Assembly (NCBI GenBank): GCA_024362935.1 | Contig: JANCRA010000008.1 | Coordinates: 31,180,557-31,244,556, forward strand | Direction of reading: 5' to 3' | Source: Setophaga petechia | Lineage: Eukaryota; Chordata; Aves; Passeriformes; Parulidae | Length of the DNA: 64,000 nucleotides | Part shown: piece after piece, positions 49,579 through 63,832 of the stretch | Layout of the letters: every line of letters begins with the position of its first letter | Position numbering within the stretch: the first letter of the stretch is position 1 | Notes under the pieces: model-generated | The model's input: only the letters and a program-made list of their open reading frames with translations | Databases searched by the model: none | Told to the model about the DNA's origin: nothing | Program-made: the position numbers and the translations under genes

Positions 49579-51130
49579 GTTTTTTTTTTTTAAACTACCT
49601 ACTTACCCATAGGGACCTTTCTGTTAGAGAAGATACATGTACAGATCTCTTCATGCAGAGATGGGACTTATTTTCTTGACAACAGTGATGGTGATGATTA
49701 AAAAAATACCTGTAAAATCTATAACTTTGATCTTCTAACAATTCTGTAGTCATCCTGTGGCTTTACAGAACACCTTACATTTTCCTAGTGGGCATCACAA
49801 ATCCTATCATTAAGTCACACAGGACAGAACAGCAGAGAATACTGAAGGACTATTTATAAGGCTAAGAAAACTGCTTAGAGCATTTGGTTGTAGCCAAGAG
49901 AGTATTGTATTTCTGTAATTTACATGAAACAAGAAATTATAGACCTGAAAAAACCACCAGGAGCACCACTCCCACTGCTTGGACAGCTGCTTTTCATAGG
50001 AACTGCCTGCCAGATAAAATACCAAAGCTTAGCCAGATAAGATTGTATAAACAAGCTGAATTCCACAGAGAAGCAGACTGCCAGGCTCCTATAGGAACAG
50101 TTTAGTTTCAGACTCTACATTTTCAGTGTACATGCACTCATGGCTTATTATTTCCTCTGGGAACTGTGGAACGTTAGTTGAGAGCCCTGGAAAGTACTTC
50201 AAAGACAAAATTACTTCCACTAGGGAGAGCGGCACTTCAGGCAGCTTGGGAAGGAGGCCAGTGAGTCATTAATAGTGAAGGGTAACCCCTCCATCCAACA
50301 GATCTCTATTACTGAGCATTCAAATTAGCAGCAGTCATAAAGCCACTTCAAGGGAACATGTCATTTTTAACCCTTCTACCTTTCTGTGTCCCAGCTACAA
50401 AACACTGTCCATGTTTGACAGAAACTGCAATCACTTTCTATTTTCTCAGAAAGATTAACACCAGAAGCATTTGTGAAAGCAATCAGACAGCAAATAAGCT
50501 GGCAGTCTCTCATTTATGACCTGTAAGGCTGACTGCATGCAAAGGGATTTAAGAGGAAACAGATACAAAATGAACTATGACTTGGGGGGAGGACCAGTGC
50601 CAATACTGCTCATCAAGGAATATTTAATGACGGGAAAAAGAAGGTTATCTGAATGCTAACACTGCATTGTATGTGTTGCAGGAATATTAAAAAAAAATAG
50701 CCTTACTGCTGCCAGCAACCTCTGGGTGAACCAAACAAAAAAAACACACTGTAGGTAAAGAAGTTGTAGCTGCTATTCTGTCAAAAATCAAGTAATGTAT
50801 CCCACACAAGTACAGACCCACACACAGATACTCACTCCCTCTCTCCCCTCATATAACTGTATCAGAAGAAACTGTTCACGATCTCATCAACATTTAGAAG
50901 ACCACCTAAATGTTATAGTTTATCATTAATATTCAACAAGACTTTTGAAGCAGGAACTATGCCTAATAAACTGCAGAATCAGCACTAGAGAGATAAATTT
51001 GTCTTCCTACTTAAAAAGTGTTCATTAGTAGGTTAGGATTAAAACCTAAGACAGGTGCATAATAAAAATGTATCTCTACTTCCAACATATTTATAAACTT
51101 GAAATATCCTACCTTCTCTCAAGAAGGTAA

Positions 51131-51195
51131 ATGTTATTTTGTTTAGCATGTTACATGTTATTTTGTTTAGCATGTTCTTTGGTTTAGCATGTCAC
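51131..51195. repeat. 24-bp tandem repeat, about 2.7 copies
   Basis: ATGTTATTTTGTTTAGCATG occurs twice with a 24-bp period, and a partial third copy (TTGGTTTAGCATGT) follows. Confidence 0.9.
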
Positions 51196-54059
51196 AGTAG
51201 TCAAAACTAGCATTTCATTAATCTCTCTTTACAGTGTCAGACATAGATAAGAAACATTTTTAAGCTGGTTGCCTTGAGGATGGAGACAATCAATTCCTTG
51301 GGACTTTAGCCTGTGCTGCTGGCATGGCCTCCTGCACTTCTCACTTCTTGTCATCAGAGGCCACTGTTCCCTTGCTGAATTTCTTCCTTTCCCAGCACGA
51401 GGCCCTTGCTTTCGACTCCCAGTCCTGCTTCAGTGGAGCAGAAGCATGACCTGCAAGTTTGTCCCATGTAAGAAGTGAGGCCTTTGGAAGAGATGGGTGC
51501 TACCAAACATAAGTAACCACCCAGACATGTGCCTCCCAAAGTTATCCTTGTCCTCAGAAATATCAAAACCCAGCTTTCCAAACTGTCCCATAAGCCAACT
51601 ACAAGACTCCAAATTTTACAGTGGATGTGCAGATAGTGATTACTGGGATTTTAAGGGTTTTCTTCCTCTAAGTTTGATATGCGACTTCTCTTCTATCCTA
51701 AAACATGCCAGAAACAACAGCTTTTCTCCCACTGCTGCTTTCCACAAGCCGCATTATGCCAAGATTACATTATTGCAGCACTAGAAAATTGTGGGGTTAA
51801 AGCTTTGGCTTCATTGCCAGGTTTTTTCAAAGTATTGGTTAATCTTTCCCACTTCCTGCAGGAGGTCAGTCAGAAGTTGGGAGGAGTCATGTTTCTGCTG
51901 CACTTCTCAGATATCAATCATTATTATGTTCAGGCCAGGTCACAGGTGCTGCCCCAGGGAGGTTTTGATGCTGAGCTGGCTTCCCAGGACAGTCAGCAGT
52001 GAGGACACCCAGCAGCAGTACCAGATTGGTGATGCATGCAGAGGGCAACAGCATCATCTACAAACAGCTCTCCAAAAGAACAGCTCTCTGCCAAAAGAAG
52101 CCTGCACCATGCACCCACCAACTCTCAGCAACCATCAACAACTGTATTCATTCAGCTGATGGCACCAAAATGGGAGGGCTATCAATCCTATTCAAAGATG
52201 TTTGGGGAGCAAAAAAAAATCACCCTCAAAACCACTCTCCACAACTGATAATTTCATACAATCTATTCAGCAAGTTATCATTTAAGATTTAAAGTTATTA
52301 AAAAGCAACCTTTAACTATTCTACTTCAGCCACTCCATTTTCACCTGCGAACACCATCCTATTCAATCAGATCAGGCAATTGAGGGGAGCACCATTTGTT
52401 CCCTCAAACAGGCACTAAAGGAATCACTTTTTCCAACAGAAAATGTGTATGTGTTATGCAAAACAAAATGAGAGATGAAACTGCAATAACTCTTATTAGC
52501 CAGTGCAGATACAATAAAAATCTCATTAATGACACAAAAAGTAGTAAATTTTATCAAGTGAATATTGAATACAACAGTTTCCCAATTGGTAGTAGAAAAT
52601 ATTACTTCTTGCACAAGTCTAAAGCGTGCACTGCATGAAATGTTTACAGATTGTGCCAAAGAGCAAATTCAGGAGAATATAATTCTATTTTTCATAGCTT
52701 CAATATTTGGAAAAACCAAAAGTAATAAAAACAAATTCACCTCAGGATCACATGAATTCAGAATATGAATTTTATACCTCTGAAAAGAAACAAAATTTTA
52801 GTCTCATAGTAGTCTCAGAAGAAGCTTCAAATGTAGCTTAAAAAGGCAGCACAACATCAAGCAGCATAAAATAAAGGTGGTGTATGTACATGATGAGACT
52901 ATTTACACAGGCATGGGTGAAAATAAATTATTTTTAAGGGCTGCAATACTGAACCTGATCAAAACCATCATCCTACAGACGAAAATATTAAAACACAGCC
53001 TTTTCTTCTGTTCAGAGGTAACTTGATCAGCATCAAAGATCATTTCAACAGCCAACAGAGGTGAGGAAGGCAGGATCTCGATTACGCAGCTAACAGAGCT
53101 TGTGGCTCACACGAGGGAACCGAAGCCAGTGTGGTTCACTTCACACTCCCTTCTGCTACTGTTTGCCACTTATGCCACTTCTCTGCCAGGCGCTCTCCTC
53201 CTCTCTGGTCTAGGGTGATCCTCCTTCCATAGCTAAAAGCAAAACTGATAGCGATCAAGATTCTTTTATTGCTCTGTGATCAGATACCCGCTAATCATGT
53301 TTCTGTAGCATGCAAGCAGTTTTCCTTCTTGGAAGGAACAGATATCCCAGAACTGGAAGCACTTATTCAAAGGTGGCAATAGAGACACTCAGAGGCTACA
53401 AACATTAAATCTGTGACAAACAAGGATGCTACTAAAAAGACTGTTTTCTGTTCTGAAGTAATTCTTTCTCATGCATTCTTTTAATGAGTAACACCTTATT
53501 CATCCCAAGCTAGTTCAGACAGGCAAGCTAGGAAGCGCCTTTTCACTTATTCTTCAAAATTCCCAGTAAAAATAATTTTTAAAAAAAGTCACTGAACTGT
53601 GGAGAAGTTCACATTTAATGAAAATATAAGTCTCAAAGAAATATAAGTCTCAAAGTCAATCTCTTCCACACACTTTATCCTAGAGTGTTCTGAAGTTGCT
53701 ACCAGACTTTCTCAGAGAAAGATGTGGTTTTATGCAGTCAAAATTTTTTCTAAGGTTATGTTTTCTCTCTTCAAAAAAAAGGGACACACAAAGTTTTTAT
53801 AGCTTCACTGTTGTGGTGTGATAATGCCACATACATCCTGCAAAGGAGGGGAGGGAGAGAAAAACATTTGCAGGGCTTCTCAAAGCATTTTTCTGGTTCC
53901 TGCCTCCAACCCAGCGGATTGAAAATGAAGTCCAGATTCTGCCTCTTATCATGGAATTAAAAAGGCTTCAAAACAAGCGTGGCATAAGAAATTAATTACA
54001 CTTGTCTTTCAAGTCACAACCTCTGGGAGTCTCCCAAACTTTGCTGGCTACAGTCAGGT

Positions 54060-54480
54060 TAGTCACAAGACAGCGGCCGTGGCCAGCCCCGACAGCTGCA
54101 CCCTCTCATCAGCCCCACACAGCCGCTGCCCCGGATGCCCCCGGGCCCCGCGGCACTGGCAGGCTCCTGCCTCCACCTGCGGCCTCCCGGATGCACCGGG
54201 ATGCCCTCCTGGCTGCTGGGACTGTGGGAATCCCAGACAGCTTATCTCCTGTGCTCTGGCGGGGCAGGAACAGGCGGCGCTGCCCCTGCAGAGACACGTT
54301 TTCCAGCCCCCCGTTCCCCAGGCTGCAGCAGGCCGGGGCATGCCGGAGCAGGCCCGCGGGCAGGAGGACGAGGAGGAGGAGCGGCACGGAGCCCTGGCAG
54401 AAGCAGGTCTGAGCCAGTCATGATCCATCCACGCCAAGCAGTCCGGCCAGCACAAACCCGTGCGTCCTGCACGGAGATGA
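54060..54480. other. GC- and CpG-rich island within the PARD6G intron
   Basis: About 400 bases with high G+C and many CpGs in otherwise AT-rich intron. Long frames are open in several phases on both strands, which is what high GC gives by chance, and none matches a known protein. A GAGGACGAGGAGGAGGAGCGG purine tract lies at about 54362-54382. It could be an internal promoter or enhancer. I found no PARD6G exon 1 sequence in it. Confidence 0.4.
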
Positions 54481-54848
54481 TGGCGCTGAAAATGAGCATC
54501 AGCGAGTGAAGCAAAATCGTGGGCTCCTCTGGTGGTGGGGGACAAAGGAGGATCAACTTCAAAGTGCTGCTGGTGCAAAGCAGAAAAGTTGCAGACACCT
54601 ACTATATAAATACATTTAATGTTTGGTTTTCTAATGCAGACAGAGGAGAAGCAAGGTCAAGAGCCCAGTATATTACAATTCAAACTGCATCTGTAACACT
54701 TCCCCAAGCTGGTGACACTCTTCCCCCTCCAGAGGACATGGCTGCTCACCTTGCATAAGGAAATAATCTCCTTCCCAAGAAAGCAAAAGCCAGGAAGCCC
54801 TCTTTCCTGAGGACAGGTTGCAAAGCAGTAAAAGCTGCCTGCAGAGTG

Positions 54849-55298
54849 CAAAGTCAGAATTTTCCTGAATGATCATGAGGGCAGAAGCAAAGGAGACTTT
54901 TCTCTAGAGCTCAGTCGCTCCTGCAGAGGCCCAGCCGTGTGCCAGGCAGCACAGAGCCGATCTGCTCTACAGAGAGAGGCTAGGAAGAACTTCCCACTTG
55001 GGAAACAAAATGCCAACCCCATCCCCAGTGCACAGCCACCCCGAGCCACTGGGGTACCCTGAGCTCCTGCGAACAAGCTAAGGAAAAAAATGTCAGTCCA
55101 AGGAGGGCTGCCTTGGACTGACATTTTTTTCCTTAGCTTTTTCCCCAAGTGGGAAGTTCTTCCTAGCCTCTCTCTGTGGAGTAGATCGGCTCTGTGCTGC
55201 CTGGCACACAGCTGGGCCTCTGCAGGAATGACTGAGCTCTAGAGAAAAGTCTCCTTTGCTTCTGCCCTCATGATCATTCAGGAAAAGTCTGACTTTGC
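54849..55298. repeat. Long inverted repeat (quasi-palindrome) with 7-base loop
   Basis: The right arm, 55111-55298, is the near-exact reverse complement of left-arm pieces 54849-55005 and 55075-55103. The innermost 29 bases pair perfectly around the 7-base loop AGGGCTG (55104-55110). The left arm has about 69 extra bases (55006-55074) with no partner. By eye only about six substitutions separate the outer arms over roughly 155 bases. Neither arm resembles CR1 or a transposon terminus, and no flanking target duplication was seen. Confidence 0.93.
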
Positions 55299-55513
55299 CC
55301 CACGCACACCCCCCCTACAGAGCCAAGAACATGCTGGCCACCTTGGTGGAGGGAGAGGCTCCACAATATTTTCCCCCTCCGACCCCAGTACAACAGTAAA
55401 TATTTAAAGAAAAAAAATTGATCTCTCAGGCTCTCAGTGTGATATTTATCATAAACCCTGTGGTCTTCACACTCGTTCACCTACACGGCACATTTCTACG
55501 TGGCTCCCATAAG

Positions 55514-55547
55514 CCCTGCTGCAATGCAATGCAATACAATGCAATGC
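55514..55547. repeat. Short CAATG pentanucleotide repeat
   Basis: GCAATGCAATGCAATACAAT continues with GCAATGC, an imperfect 5-bp repeat. Confidence 0.8.
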
Positions 55548-58500
55548 TGCTGCCTTACCTGCGCTTCAGCAGCACATCACCTCGTTTCCTTTGCTGCCTT
55601 AACACCATGAAGCAAGAGGGTTACAGCTATGTCCCCACTCCTCATCCTCAAAACAGAAATTAAGCCTTGACTAACATACAAGAATCATGGCTTCCACTGC
55701 TTAAAACAAAATCAACTTGTTACTTTTCATGTTAGATTAGCAAAAACCTTTCCCAGCCATCATCAGAAAGCAGGAGGCCCTTAACTCTCATACCCAGTTC
55801 TGTCAGTAAAGTGCATGTTTTTCTTAGAAGCAGCTTAAAGGATCATGGTGATTCAGGCAGAAGGATCAGCTGTGTAGAGTTACTGGCTAAGTGATTTCTG
55901 TAACATTTTTATAATGCAGTATTCCCTTCTCCATCACTGGCTACAGCTCCATACCCAATTAGGTACACAAAGTAATTAAAGGCTGCAGCTTGGGCAAACT
56001 TTCCACCTGAGGAGACTCCCCAAGATCTGCTGACACTCACAGCACCTGCATACTTGAGGGGCTTATCCCACAGATGACCACTAACTGGACTGTGAAGTTT
56101 CTCTTTTCCTAGAGCATTAAGCACTGATCTGCAACACTGAAAAAACAAACAGGAGAAAAAAAAATCCCAAGTACACCATCTATCTATACACTGTTTAAAA
56201 CCTGGCTTCTTTCTTCCCACTTTTGAGATGCTCCATCATTATGTGAGTGTGGCATGCTCATGGCTGCTGCACTTTTTCCTTTAAAAAAGTGCTTCTTCCT
56301 ATGAGCACATGATACAAACAAGGGAGTGGCAGACAGGAAGCGATTATTCAGAAATTAAAGAATTAGATCAGGTTCCACGATATCAGAACAAAACACGACA
56401 CATGCCAAGTGAAGCTGATATTTACAGGCTCAAATGTAAGAAAACTTTATTTACTAAATATAATTCAGGCCTCATGCAAACATTTTGCCTCCTTAATGAG
56501 TATCAGTGTTGGCAGATGTGAGTATCAACATGTCTCCTGGGAGCACCAGTTACTCCATGTATTTCACCAGCAAAGTTACACCAAACACAGAAAGACAGAC
56601 GTACAGCTTCTACCCAAACAAGTTCTTTTTTAATGAAAGCATAACTCTGCCAGTAGCAGCAGCAAGGATGGCACTTCTGCTCATGGTTTGACTGGCACGG
56701 GTGCTCCAGAGATGCTAAACACAGGAACTGCTCAAGTTCAGCCCTCATCTCTGTTGCTAACAATCTCCTGCCACAATGAACGGAGGTTCCCAATGCCACG
56801 GGTACACCCAGTATTCATGCCACTGGGAATTCCCTTAATGATCTCAGTTTTCCTGTTACACAAGAGATAATAACACTGAGTCATCACCACATTTGCCTGT
56901 TGATTGTTGGGGGGTAGGGGCAGACATGTACCTGAAAGAACATACAGCTTTCACAGCCTGATCCGGGCTCTAAGTGCACAAACTATGTTAGGACATGAAT
57001 TTTGTTGTAGCTGGAAAATTAAGTTGTGGCCAGACTACTGCTGTACAACTCCTTAGTGTGGAATTGCTCCTCCTGATTTACTGCCATTTCAAGTTCCAGA
57101 AAAGACACCTTAAAGAAAAGCATCCCACACAAGAGAACTAATTACATAAAGTCCTTTTCATCTGTGAATCCTGAAATGCTAAAAATAAAAGTTTACTGTT
57201 CATGGGAGACTAAGCTCCCATTAAAATGGTTAAACTAAAAACCTGGAGAATACATCAGAGGTTACGCAAAGCCCAGCAGCTTTAAAGGAAAGAGGAGGGA
57301 TTTACAGGGTTCAAAGGCAGGAAAGAGCAGATGAGGTATATTAGGACTTATTTTCATTACACTGCATAGTTTGTTTCCAAGAGTGCTTTCAACAGAAGCA
57401 TCCTCTCCCTACAAAAGGCAAGTGCCTGTTGAGCTGACAAGCTTGGATACAAGCTGTGTCCCAGTCCACAGACAGTGAATTGCTACCAGTAACCTTGGCT
57501 CACCACTTCTTGTGTCAGCTTCTGAGACCCTTCTCCACCTTCAGTCCCACAGGGGCTCTAGCATGAGCGGCCAGATCACATCTTTGCCTCCCATATGAAA
57601 CAAGAATGAATTAAAAACACCTTCTGCTTTCTTTAGACAAAAGCCTAGTGTCCCTTTTCTGTCTTTCCTCACCTCACTTAAATTGCTAGACAGCATCAGG
57701 AATTGGCAAGATCTTTACTAATAAGATCAGGCAGTATTACTAAATGCATACTAAATTCCCACAACAGGAGCCAAATGGTGACCAAGACAAGAATATTTAT
57801 TCAATGATGTGTTCCATCTTCAGAAGAAAAGCATTCCAAGGACATGAAAAGTGAAGACAAATAGCTATATAAAACAAAACAATGGTTCAGACGTTGATGT
57901 GATTTAAATGCTTTCCTGCTAATGTGCTCTTGGGGGGGAGACAAACACTCAGCACTAAGTTGTGCTGTATTTTAATAACACACAAGCTAATGGAACATCT
58001 TATTTACAGTTTATCAGCTTGAGAAAGTTTTGAAGCTGCAGTGTAGAGATCAACAATAAGAACCAACAACTCACTCTCAAGGTCAAGGAAGTTTTCTTTG
58101 TGCTTATGTGAAGTGTTATGGACATGTTTTAAGGTGGCCAAGAACCAAAGCACAGCACCTTTTTGTTCTGTGCAAGCATCAGTGCAGGGCACCTCCTGCA
58201 GACACCAGGAAGATCCCAGAGCTTCCTCCCATCCTGAAGGACAGATAGAGAGCGTCAAAGAGACAGGTTAAACAAGTTCCAAAGTTAAGGACATCTGTCC
58301 TTAGCTTAGCAGCTAACACCACATTAATTCAGGGAGTTGCAGTGAGAAAAAATAAAATAAAACAGAGAAGTAGAATTTTTTCTTTTCTGTGCTCCTTTTC
58401 CTTACCCAGGCAGATTGTATTTATCTGCTCAGCTCCAGTTTTTCCTTCTGCGTGGATGCAATTTAACAACCACATCACCACGCTAAAACTCTGCACCAGA

Positions 58501-61500
58501 CAGCTCATCTTGCTGTTGTCTGTATCAGCTCATTTCACACAAGTGAGGCCTTTGACCATGGCAAATCAAATGATATGTTAGTTGAAAGGAATCCACTTGA
58601 ACTCTTACTCTCCACTTTTAGGACACAGATACAGTACTGAAAGTTTAAGAAATAAGAGGGCTGTGGCTGTGAATTATCTGCTTGTCTGTGGGAAAAAAAA
58701 ATCTGGAAAATCCTGATACTAAGACTACCTGAAGTATAGTAGAAGAGTGGTGAAGCATTCAAGACCAACTAGGCATCACAGAGATCCAAAAGCCAGTCAA
58801 TAGAAGGGAGAATCTTATTTGTAACACATATTTCGCCTGGGAAAGCACCACTGTCCTGTTTGGTTTTATGCCTCTCCTGTCAGATCAGTCAAAGGCCAAT
58901 GTAAAGTTAACACGCCAGATTTCACATCATCTGCTTGCCCAAACAGCTGGGAAAACTGTTTTAGCTGAGCTCTGCTCTTTTGCTCGCTTCAGATTGTTGT
59001 GTTAATTAAAAAGTCTTGCTCTTGTGTTACACAGCCCACAGGAAGTGAGGAGGAGATTCCTAACTTCATAATCACGTTAGCCAATAGCTCCCAGCGCTCT
59101 CCGCGCTGCTCCGCAGAGCACCAGCACCGTGCACTCAGGCTGGCAGGCTGGGGGAGGATGCTGCGTAGGAGACTCCTCACGTTATGCAGCGTCAGCCCGA
59201 GCTCCTTCACAATGGGAGCTTTCTGCCAAACAGCAACATAAAATCCTCCCTAAAACTACAAGCCTGATGGAGCGAATTTCCCAAACAGAAAGCCAGCCTC
59301 ACAAAAATCCACTCAGTAAGCAAAGGTAGTCGCTAGCTGGGGAGTTATTGGATATGAATGTGTCCCCTTTGGGCTCACCCCTAGCCTAACAAGTAAAAAT
59401 ATTACTATTGTCACCTCCAAGCTTAGACTTTAGAATTTCCATCTTGGAAGCACTACAAGGAGTGAGTCACTCTATATACCTTGGCAGTGACTTGCAGGCC
59501 AACAGGGAATATGCAGAAGGAAATAATGTCACCAGTTGGTGAGGCAGCAGCTATGTTTACCAGCCTAAACAAGCTCATGTCTCAGTACTTTCAGTTAAGT
59601 GTGGCCAACAGCAAATCTCCAATTCACAGGTCATAAAACTTCCAGTTCAGAAGTAATTTACTATTTAATATGTCTGAAAATTAGAGATCTTCAAAAGTTA
59701 TCCCAATCACTGAAGAAGAATACTAGATATTAGAATCACACCAAGTAGTGAATTCTTTTGAATACCATATTGTCCTTGCCTGATCTTTGCAAGGCCTTTA
59801 GCAGAGCGGGAGGTTTGGACACTGGAAATGCAGAAGTTGAGTAGCAGCTACCTTGTCCTATCTCTAAGAAGCAGGAGGAAGCCTTCCCAAAGAGGAGCCA
59901 GGCATGGTGGCACAGGGCACCCACAGGACAGCAACCACAGCAGCTCAGCACAGACATAAGTGAGGTAGGGAGATGTCAACCTGATTGATTTTGACAGCCT
60001 GAGGAAGGTTTAGGCATTTCAGCAGCTATAGTTGACCATCATCAAGAATTTGCAAGGTGTGACCAAGCTAGTTAGGAAAAAAACAAACAAAGCCCCCACC
60101 CTAACCCATTTTGTACTGGTCAAACTGAGTTTTGAGGGAGATATCAATAAACAAGGCACTGAATAATTAAGAGAACTGCTTATGTGTCAAGTGAGATTGT
60201 TAATACTGTACAAGGTGGAACTTATTTACTAGCTAAGGCTAAGAATAAACTGAGGAATTAAGGGCTCTCAACACATCAGTTTACTCAATAAGGTCTAGCA
60301 ATTTACACCTGTGCTACCTGAGGAGCAGGGCTAAAGACACTCCACAGTGCACTTAAGGAAGTTCTTTCTTACTTCATGGCATATACATTCTGTACAGGAC
60401 TTATTCACATCTTGAGCTAAAAGTTAACTTTTATAAAGGGCTAATGGAGATGCATCGACTGCACCTTTGAAGCAGACAGTGCAGGAGCAGCACAGAGCCC
60501 AGTTTATGGCATGGCAGAGTTAGGATGAATGTCACACCAAAGGCTGGCTAGGAAGCTGTGAGAATCCCACTAAGCAGCCACTTGAGAGAAAGTGTATTAA
60601 TAAAGCAAGACCCTTAAGCTGTTTTTTGTCTACTTCCAACAGATCTATTACCCTCAGAGGATTTATTCTTTCAAAAGCATGCCAACTGCCTTCACTACCA
60701 GAAATTCTTTATAAAAAGCTGGACACTTGTATGAGCAAGTATCACATGCAGCAATTGCATGTTTTCTAAATGGTCTGCAAAACATGAGGCTACAAACCTC
60801 TTCCACTGCATTGATTCAGAAATCAGGAGACACATCTTGTCACCTTTACCCCTCTCTGAGAAGTTTTAAAACTGTCTGATAATGGACTACATACACATCC
60901 TTTCAAGCCTTTTTATTTGTGTGTATTATTCCAAGTCTCTAGGATGCTTTCCTTAAGGCTACAAATGCAAGAAAGTAACCGTGAGTACAAACTCTCCCCT
61001 GTTCCTCTTTGGAATTTACAGATGCCTTAAGTAAGACTTAAAGTAAGGCACAACAGTTTGACTAAGATGCTTAAATACCCAGGTGTTTTCTCCCTCACTA
61101 TGTATACTCTATGCTCCATCAGCTGCCAACGGGTTAACAGGCAGAAACAAAGGTGTCACAGGCTTTTAACACTGTAACCCAAACTCACAAAATAAAGCCT
61201 TGCAAGAGCCTCATTTTCTTTTAATAAAATACAAGTTTCTGTTGCCCACTTGTGAGGGCATTTCAAGCATCCTTATTTTCTAAGCCAACAGAAACTGTGT
61301 CTTAGCAAAGTCAGGGAAGGCAGCCTTATAAGAACCACGTTCATTTCTTCTTATGAGGAAACAGTTTTCTGAAATTCACTTTCATATTTCCATTTTTGAG
61401 GTATCAGCCCATGGGGCAGCAGCACACTCGAAGTGTCCCTAACTGGCATTTGCAGTTATTGCAGTTTGAATTAATTGCTCATGCAGCTATTAATTGTCAG

Positions 61501-63828
61501 CACACACTTATCACCAACCATGATAATCTGCAGACTCCGCAAGAGAAAGTCTGCCATTCTGTAATAGTGTTCTCACTATACCCATTTCAAGGAATCATTT
61601 ACATTACAACGGAGGTAAACAAATGAAAGTGACCAGATTGATAGAGCATTTACAATTGGAGTAATTTGTAAAGTTTGAGAATTTGGTTTAGGCGGAATGT
61701 TTGCACAGCAAGTTCTCTCTAGATGACTAAGCTGTCACTGAAACTGGCTGAAACTCTGAATCACAATTCCTCTCATGGGGGCTTTGCCAGCTCTGCTGCC
61801 TACTGCCAGTTTTCATCAGTTCAGCAGCAGCCGGCACCACCACCTAACAGAACTGCTTCCAAATTCAACTTCTGTATCAAGCCTTGCAGTCTAGGGGCAA
61901 GGTAAGGCAGCCAAGCACAGCAAGAACATTCAGATTTCTTACACTGGAGCTAGACTCAGAATGAGGGAGAAGGTATTTTGTTTCTAGGAATTTACACAAG
62001 ATCAATACTGAGAAATTTCTCTCTATTGCTCTAGCAGGGAAAGCCACATGAAAAAAAAGACAGACTACTGTATCAGACTTCTTCTCTCCTCCAACATTTT
62101 TATTTTTTCCCCTTCACATGTCTAATGAAGCATGAAAGCCGTTGCTCCATCCCTTCTGCTGTCTCTCTCTGCCAGCAGTACAGCCAAGAGATTCTAGCTC
62201 TAAAATTTACAGACTGTATTATAACCTGTTGGCACCTATCATATTAAAAAAATATGGCAGATCACACCCTTCAAACAATTTTCTTCAGAAGAAGTCATGC
62301 TGTCAGTGGGGTGCAGAAAGTGGAGTAATTCCTGTTTACTGCTAGACTTGAAAATTTCCTATGAAAAAGGCTTCCAACTACAAGCTAATACCTGAAACAC
62401 CACACCAATTTGTGTGTCATTAGCACAGATGTTTATCTAGAAGACCAACCTAAAGTTTGTGGATAAAGAATCATTGCAGAAGGGTGACCAGCAACTAACA
62501 TGAGAGGAATGGAACACACAGAAAAACATTGCTCAATGCCTGCTAGGGTACCAGAAGACAGACGTGGCCCTGTCCTCTCAGAGAACAACCATGCAACAGG
62601 AGGTGTACTGTGTCATGCTATTGCACTCCCAAATGTCACTGTCAGGGCTCAGACTGCTATATGGATTCTGACACTGAGCTGCCAGGCATGCACAGACTTC
62701 AGCTTCCAAAAGCTATGATCTGTCATTTCATTTTAGGACAGGCTTGACTTTGTGATGTTTTATTTTAGATGCTGTATTACTTCCATGGGTCTCTTAAGTT
62801 AATCCATGAGCTGTTAGCTGGAGCTAGCTTGCTAAAAGGTACACCTTAGACTTGAACTCAAATATAAGCACAAAATGCAGGCAAAGAGTCACTAGTATCC
62901 AAGTGTGAGAGTCAAATAAAGCTGGCAAAGCTGAGACTGCCACTGCAAGGAGAACATACCTAACATCCTGCAGCATGCACAAGTGGATGCCACCTGCTCC
63001 AGCCAGGGCTGAATACAGCTCTGTCCTACTCGTACTCAATTAATCACTGCAAAATGGGGAAGAAGGGAAGTAGACACACTGTGAGTCTTCTCACAAAAGC
63101 TCCCAACCCAAATAAAAGCCAGATTCCTGTCCAATGTTGGAAAGAATACACCTGCTCAGGATATCACCACACCTCTCCCGAGTAAGGGCAGCAAGGCCCT
63201 CGGAACACAAGCTGGCTCATTACTGAGCTGTAACACACAGACAGATCTAATTTCTGCCTATTCACGGGTGGCTGACTTGTACCAATAGTGCAGCTCTGCC
63301 AAACCCACCCAACAGGCCCAGTCTGAAACCTCCAGTGCTGCCAGCTGCCCCTGGACAAACCTGATCTTTGCTAACTGGACTCCACCCTCAGCTCTTTTAT
63401 CCTGACAAGAGACTAGGTTGGCCAGGATGCTCCTGGCTGATAAGGAAACTCTTTTTGATTACTGCTGATCATACTAATACAGGCAACACTCTAGCAGCTG
63501 GTTCTACACAACAGAAAGCTTGAGGAGACAAAAACCCAATCACCACACCAATAAAAAACAGGGCCATTAACTGATGAACTGCTTAGAGAAGCAAATAATT
63601 TGTCAGCCATTGGCCTGCTGCACTCTGCTCGTGGAGCAACTCTGTCTGGTCTCTCCTGACAGACTTCTTTCAGGGGAGGGACTGGATCCATATTTTTGGT
63701 ACACTGAGTCTTCAAATTCTAAACATAATACAGAGATCACTGAAGCTTGTGGAAGAGAAAAAGCAAGCAGAGAAAGCACTGGTTTGAAAACAATCTTCAA
63801 CGTTTTCCTGTAAAAATAATGCAATGTC

Positions 63829-63832
<4 letters not shown>

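Noticed and set aside
51350..52250. Several medium frames suggesting a decayed gene or retroelement
   Set aside because: Frames on both strands are short and overlapping; I could recognise no reverse transcriptase, protease or other motif.
54002..54598. Overlapping frames of 90-170 codons in the GC-rich PARD6G intronic island
   Set aside because: Open on both strands in several phases, Pro/Ala/Arg-rich, with no recognisable domain; best explained by base composition.
54873..55148. 91-codon minus-strand frame spanning the inverted repeat loop
   Set aside because: It reads through both arms of the hairpin and resembles nothing known.
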